From: Zoogloeaceae bacterium
Lineage (GTDB): Bacteria; Pseudomonadota; Gammaproteobacteria; Burkholderiales; Rhodocyclaceae
Length of the DNA: 64,000 nucleotides
Direction of reading: 5' to 3'
Assembly (NCBI GenBank): GCA_031256795.1
Contig: JAIRPW010000011.1
Coordinates: 1 to 64,000, forward strand
Position numbers and translations under genes: made by a program. The notes below the pieces were generated by a model. That model ran no database searches, was not told where the DNA came from, and was given only the letters and a program-made list of their open reading frames with translations. Shown piece by piece: positions 63,241 through 64,000 of this stretch; within the stretch, counting starts at the first letter, position 1; every line of letters begins with the position of its first letter.

Positions 63241-64000
63241 TCAAAACGGGCGGATAGGCGCGGCGTGGCCAGGAGCGCAAGCGGCGAGCGCGGAGGGAAT
63301 CGGTAAAAGCGCGGGCGCGTTGGGCGTAAAACTGGCCTGTATTGCTCTGACGCGCGCCTCAGGCGCGGGATGCGTACTGGCGAAAGCGGGCATTCCGGAG
63401 CGGACGGGATGTTCTTTTGTTATATAAAGGAAAAATTCATCCGCGCCACCCGTATGCCCGTAATAGGCGCGCAACGCTTTGAGGGCTTCGGCGTCCGCGG
63501 CGGCCTCTTGCGCGCGGGAAAAAGACGTCTGCGTCATTCCCGCCATCCAGCCGACCAGCGCGCCGCCATCCGAGCCGCCTAGCGCGGCGGACAGGAGCAA
63601 AGCGACCGCTACCCCGCCCCCCAGAGAAACAATGGGATCGCGCCGCTTGATGTGCGCGATTTCATGCGCCAGCACCATCGCTAGCGCGTTTTCCGAGGAA
63701 ACCGTTTTCAGAATGCCGCGCTGGATGAAGATATGCCCGCCCAGAGTGGCGATGGCGTTGGGATCGTCATCATCGGAGAGATGGGTTTGTATCCGCATGT
63801 CTTTTGGCAAGGACATCTTTGCGGCCAGATTGTCTGCCAGACGCCGCAGTTCCGCGGCGCCTGCCCGCGCGCAGGGTAGAGAATCCGCGTTCATGCTCTC
63901 CAGGCGCTGGGTCAGGGCAATTTCATAGCGAAAAGGAATCGCGGGGGCCCACCAGCGCGCGGAAAAAAATACGCCGCCAATGACGATTGTCAGTAAAAAG
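63241..64000 (-). CDS. M48-family metallopeptidase (5' end outside window)
   Basis: The frame is open across the right edge, so the start lies beyond 64000. The visible part has a membrane segment near the edge (LLTIVIGGVFFSARWW). The zinc site is LAHEIAHIKRRD, the third ligand region is SRAQEAAADAEALKAL, and the C-terminal part has FASTHPAPEARV. It resembles periplasm-facing M48 proteases of the LoiP/BepA type. Function in envelope quality control is inferred. Confidence 0.85.
   Translation of the reverse strand, partial: FLLTIVIGGVFFSARWWAPAIPFRYEIALTQRLESMNADSLPCARAGAAELRRLADNLAAKMSLPKDMRIQTHLSDDDDPNAIATLGGHIFIQRGILKTVSSENALAMVLAHEIAHIKRRDPIVSLGGGVAVALLLSAALGGSDGGALVGWMAGMTQTSFSRAQEAAADAEALKALRAYYGHTGGADEFFLYITKEHPVRSGMPAFASTHPAPEARVRAIQASFTPNAPALLPIPSALAACAPGHAAPIRPF

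Noticed and set aside
63220-63241. CGGGCG...CGCCCG hairpin as terminator for the M48 gene
   Set aside because: The stem is clear but no T run follows on the minus strand, so the call is too weak to list.

Overview
The window reads as a GC-rich chromosomal segment of a betaproteobacterium, most likely in or near Burkholderiales. The evidence is a Bug-type (tripartite tricarboxylate) binding protein, NAD kinase with the C-terminal RxKLHW signature seen in Bordetella-like sequences, a PpsR-type PEP synthase regulator, monomeric isocitrate dehydrogenase, MutL carrying the endonuclease motif, a pilBCD cluster, and a tRNA-Pro/Arg/His cluster. These assignments come from recognising protein families by eye; no database search was possible.

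Layout. 1-1.2 kb: the end of a surface-glycan-type gene whose coding frame runs through a (CAACAAA)n tract. 1.3-6.9 kb (minus strand): Bug protein, a membrane J-like protein, HscC-type Hsp70 and DAHP synthase. 7.2-12.6 kb (plus): a sulfur operon, cysD-cysNC followed by an ssuABC-like transporter, with a 23-C tract inside the start of cysD. 12.6-18.2 kb: a PglK-like ABC flippase, a small coiled-coil protein, and an autotransporter with a 16-C tract in its signal-peptide coding region. 18.3-24 kb: mutL, ppsR, nadK, recN and tRNA-Leu. 24-25 kb: relics of foreign DNA. 25-30 kb: icd, htpX, a decarboxylase/cupin protein and a truncated cyclophilin-like gene beside REP-like repeats. 30-35.5 kb: a COG2509 oxidoreductase with a (GGAAA)n tract in its leader, a PACE efflux protein, murB and thiC. 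35.5-38 kb: an AT-richer island with a NERD-nuclease/UvrD-helicase gene split in two by an 11-G tract, and a convergent XRE regulator. 38-49 kb: adenosyltransferase, PP2C phosphatase, OYE, a fused HpnC-HpnD squalene-pathway protein, a peptide-binding lipoprotein, rmuC, ychF and a phosphoesterase. 49.7-53.5 kb (minus): a tightly overlapped operon of rapZ, a NusG-II protein, a Gx-transporter/macrodomain fusion and bioA. 53.7-64 kb (plus): lipoproteins, MBL hydrolase, CitE-like lyase, hda, a HAD phosphatase, pilBCD and three tRNAs, then an isochorismatase-like hydrolase and an M48 peptidase on the minus strand.

The most striking theme is simple-sequence-repeat contingency loci. Five long tracts (7-mer, 5-mer, C23, C16, G11) lie at five unrelated genes, four of them in coding sequence and one in a probable mRNA leader. 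As assembled, cysD and the autotransporter are in frame (ON) and the NERD-helicase is out of frame (OFF). Surface structures are classical phase-variable targets. ATP sulfurylase and a nuclease-helicase are not, so the window suggests that sulfate activation and a candidate DNA-defence function are also switched at random.
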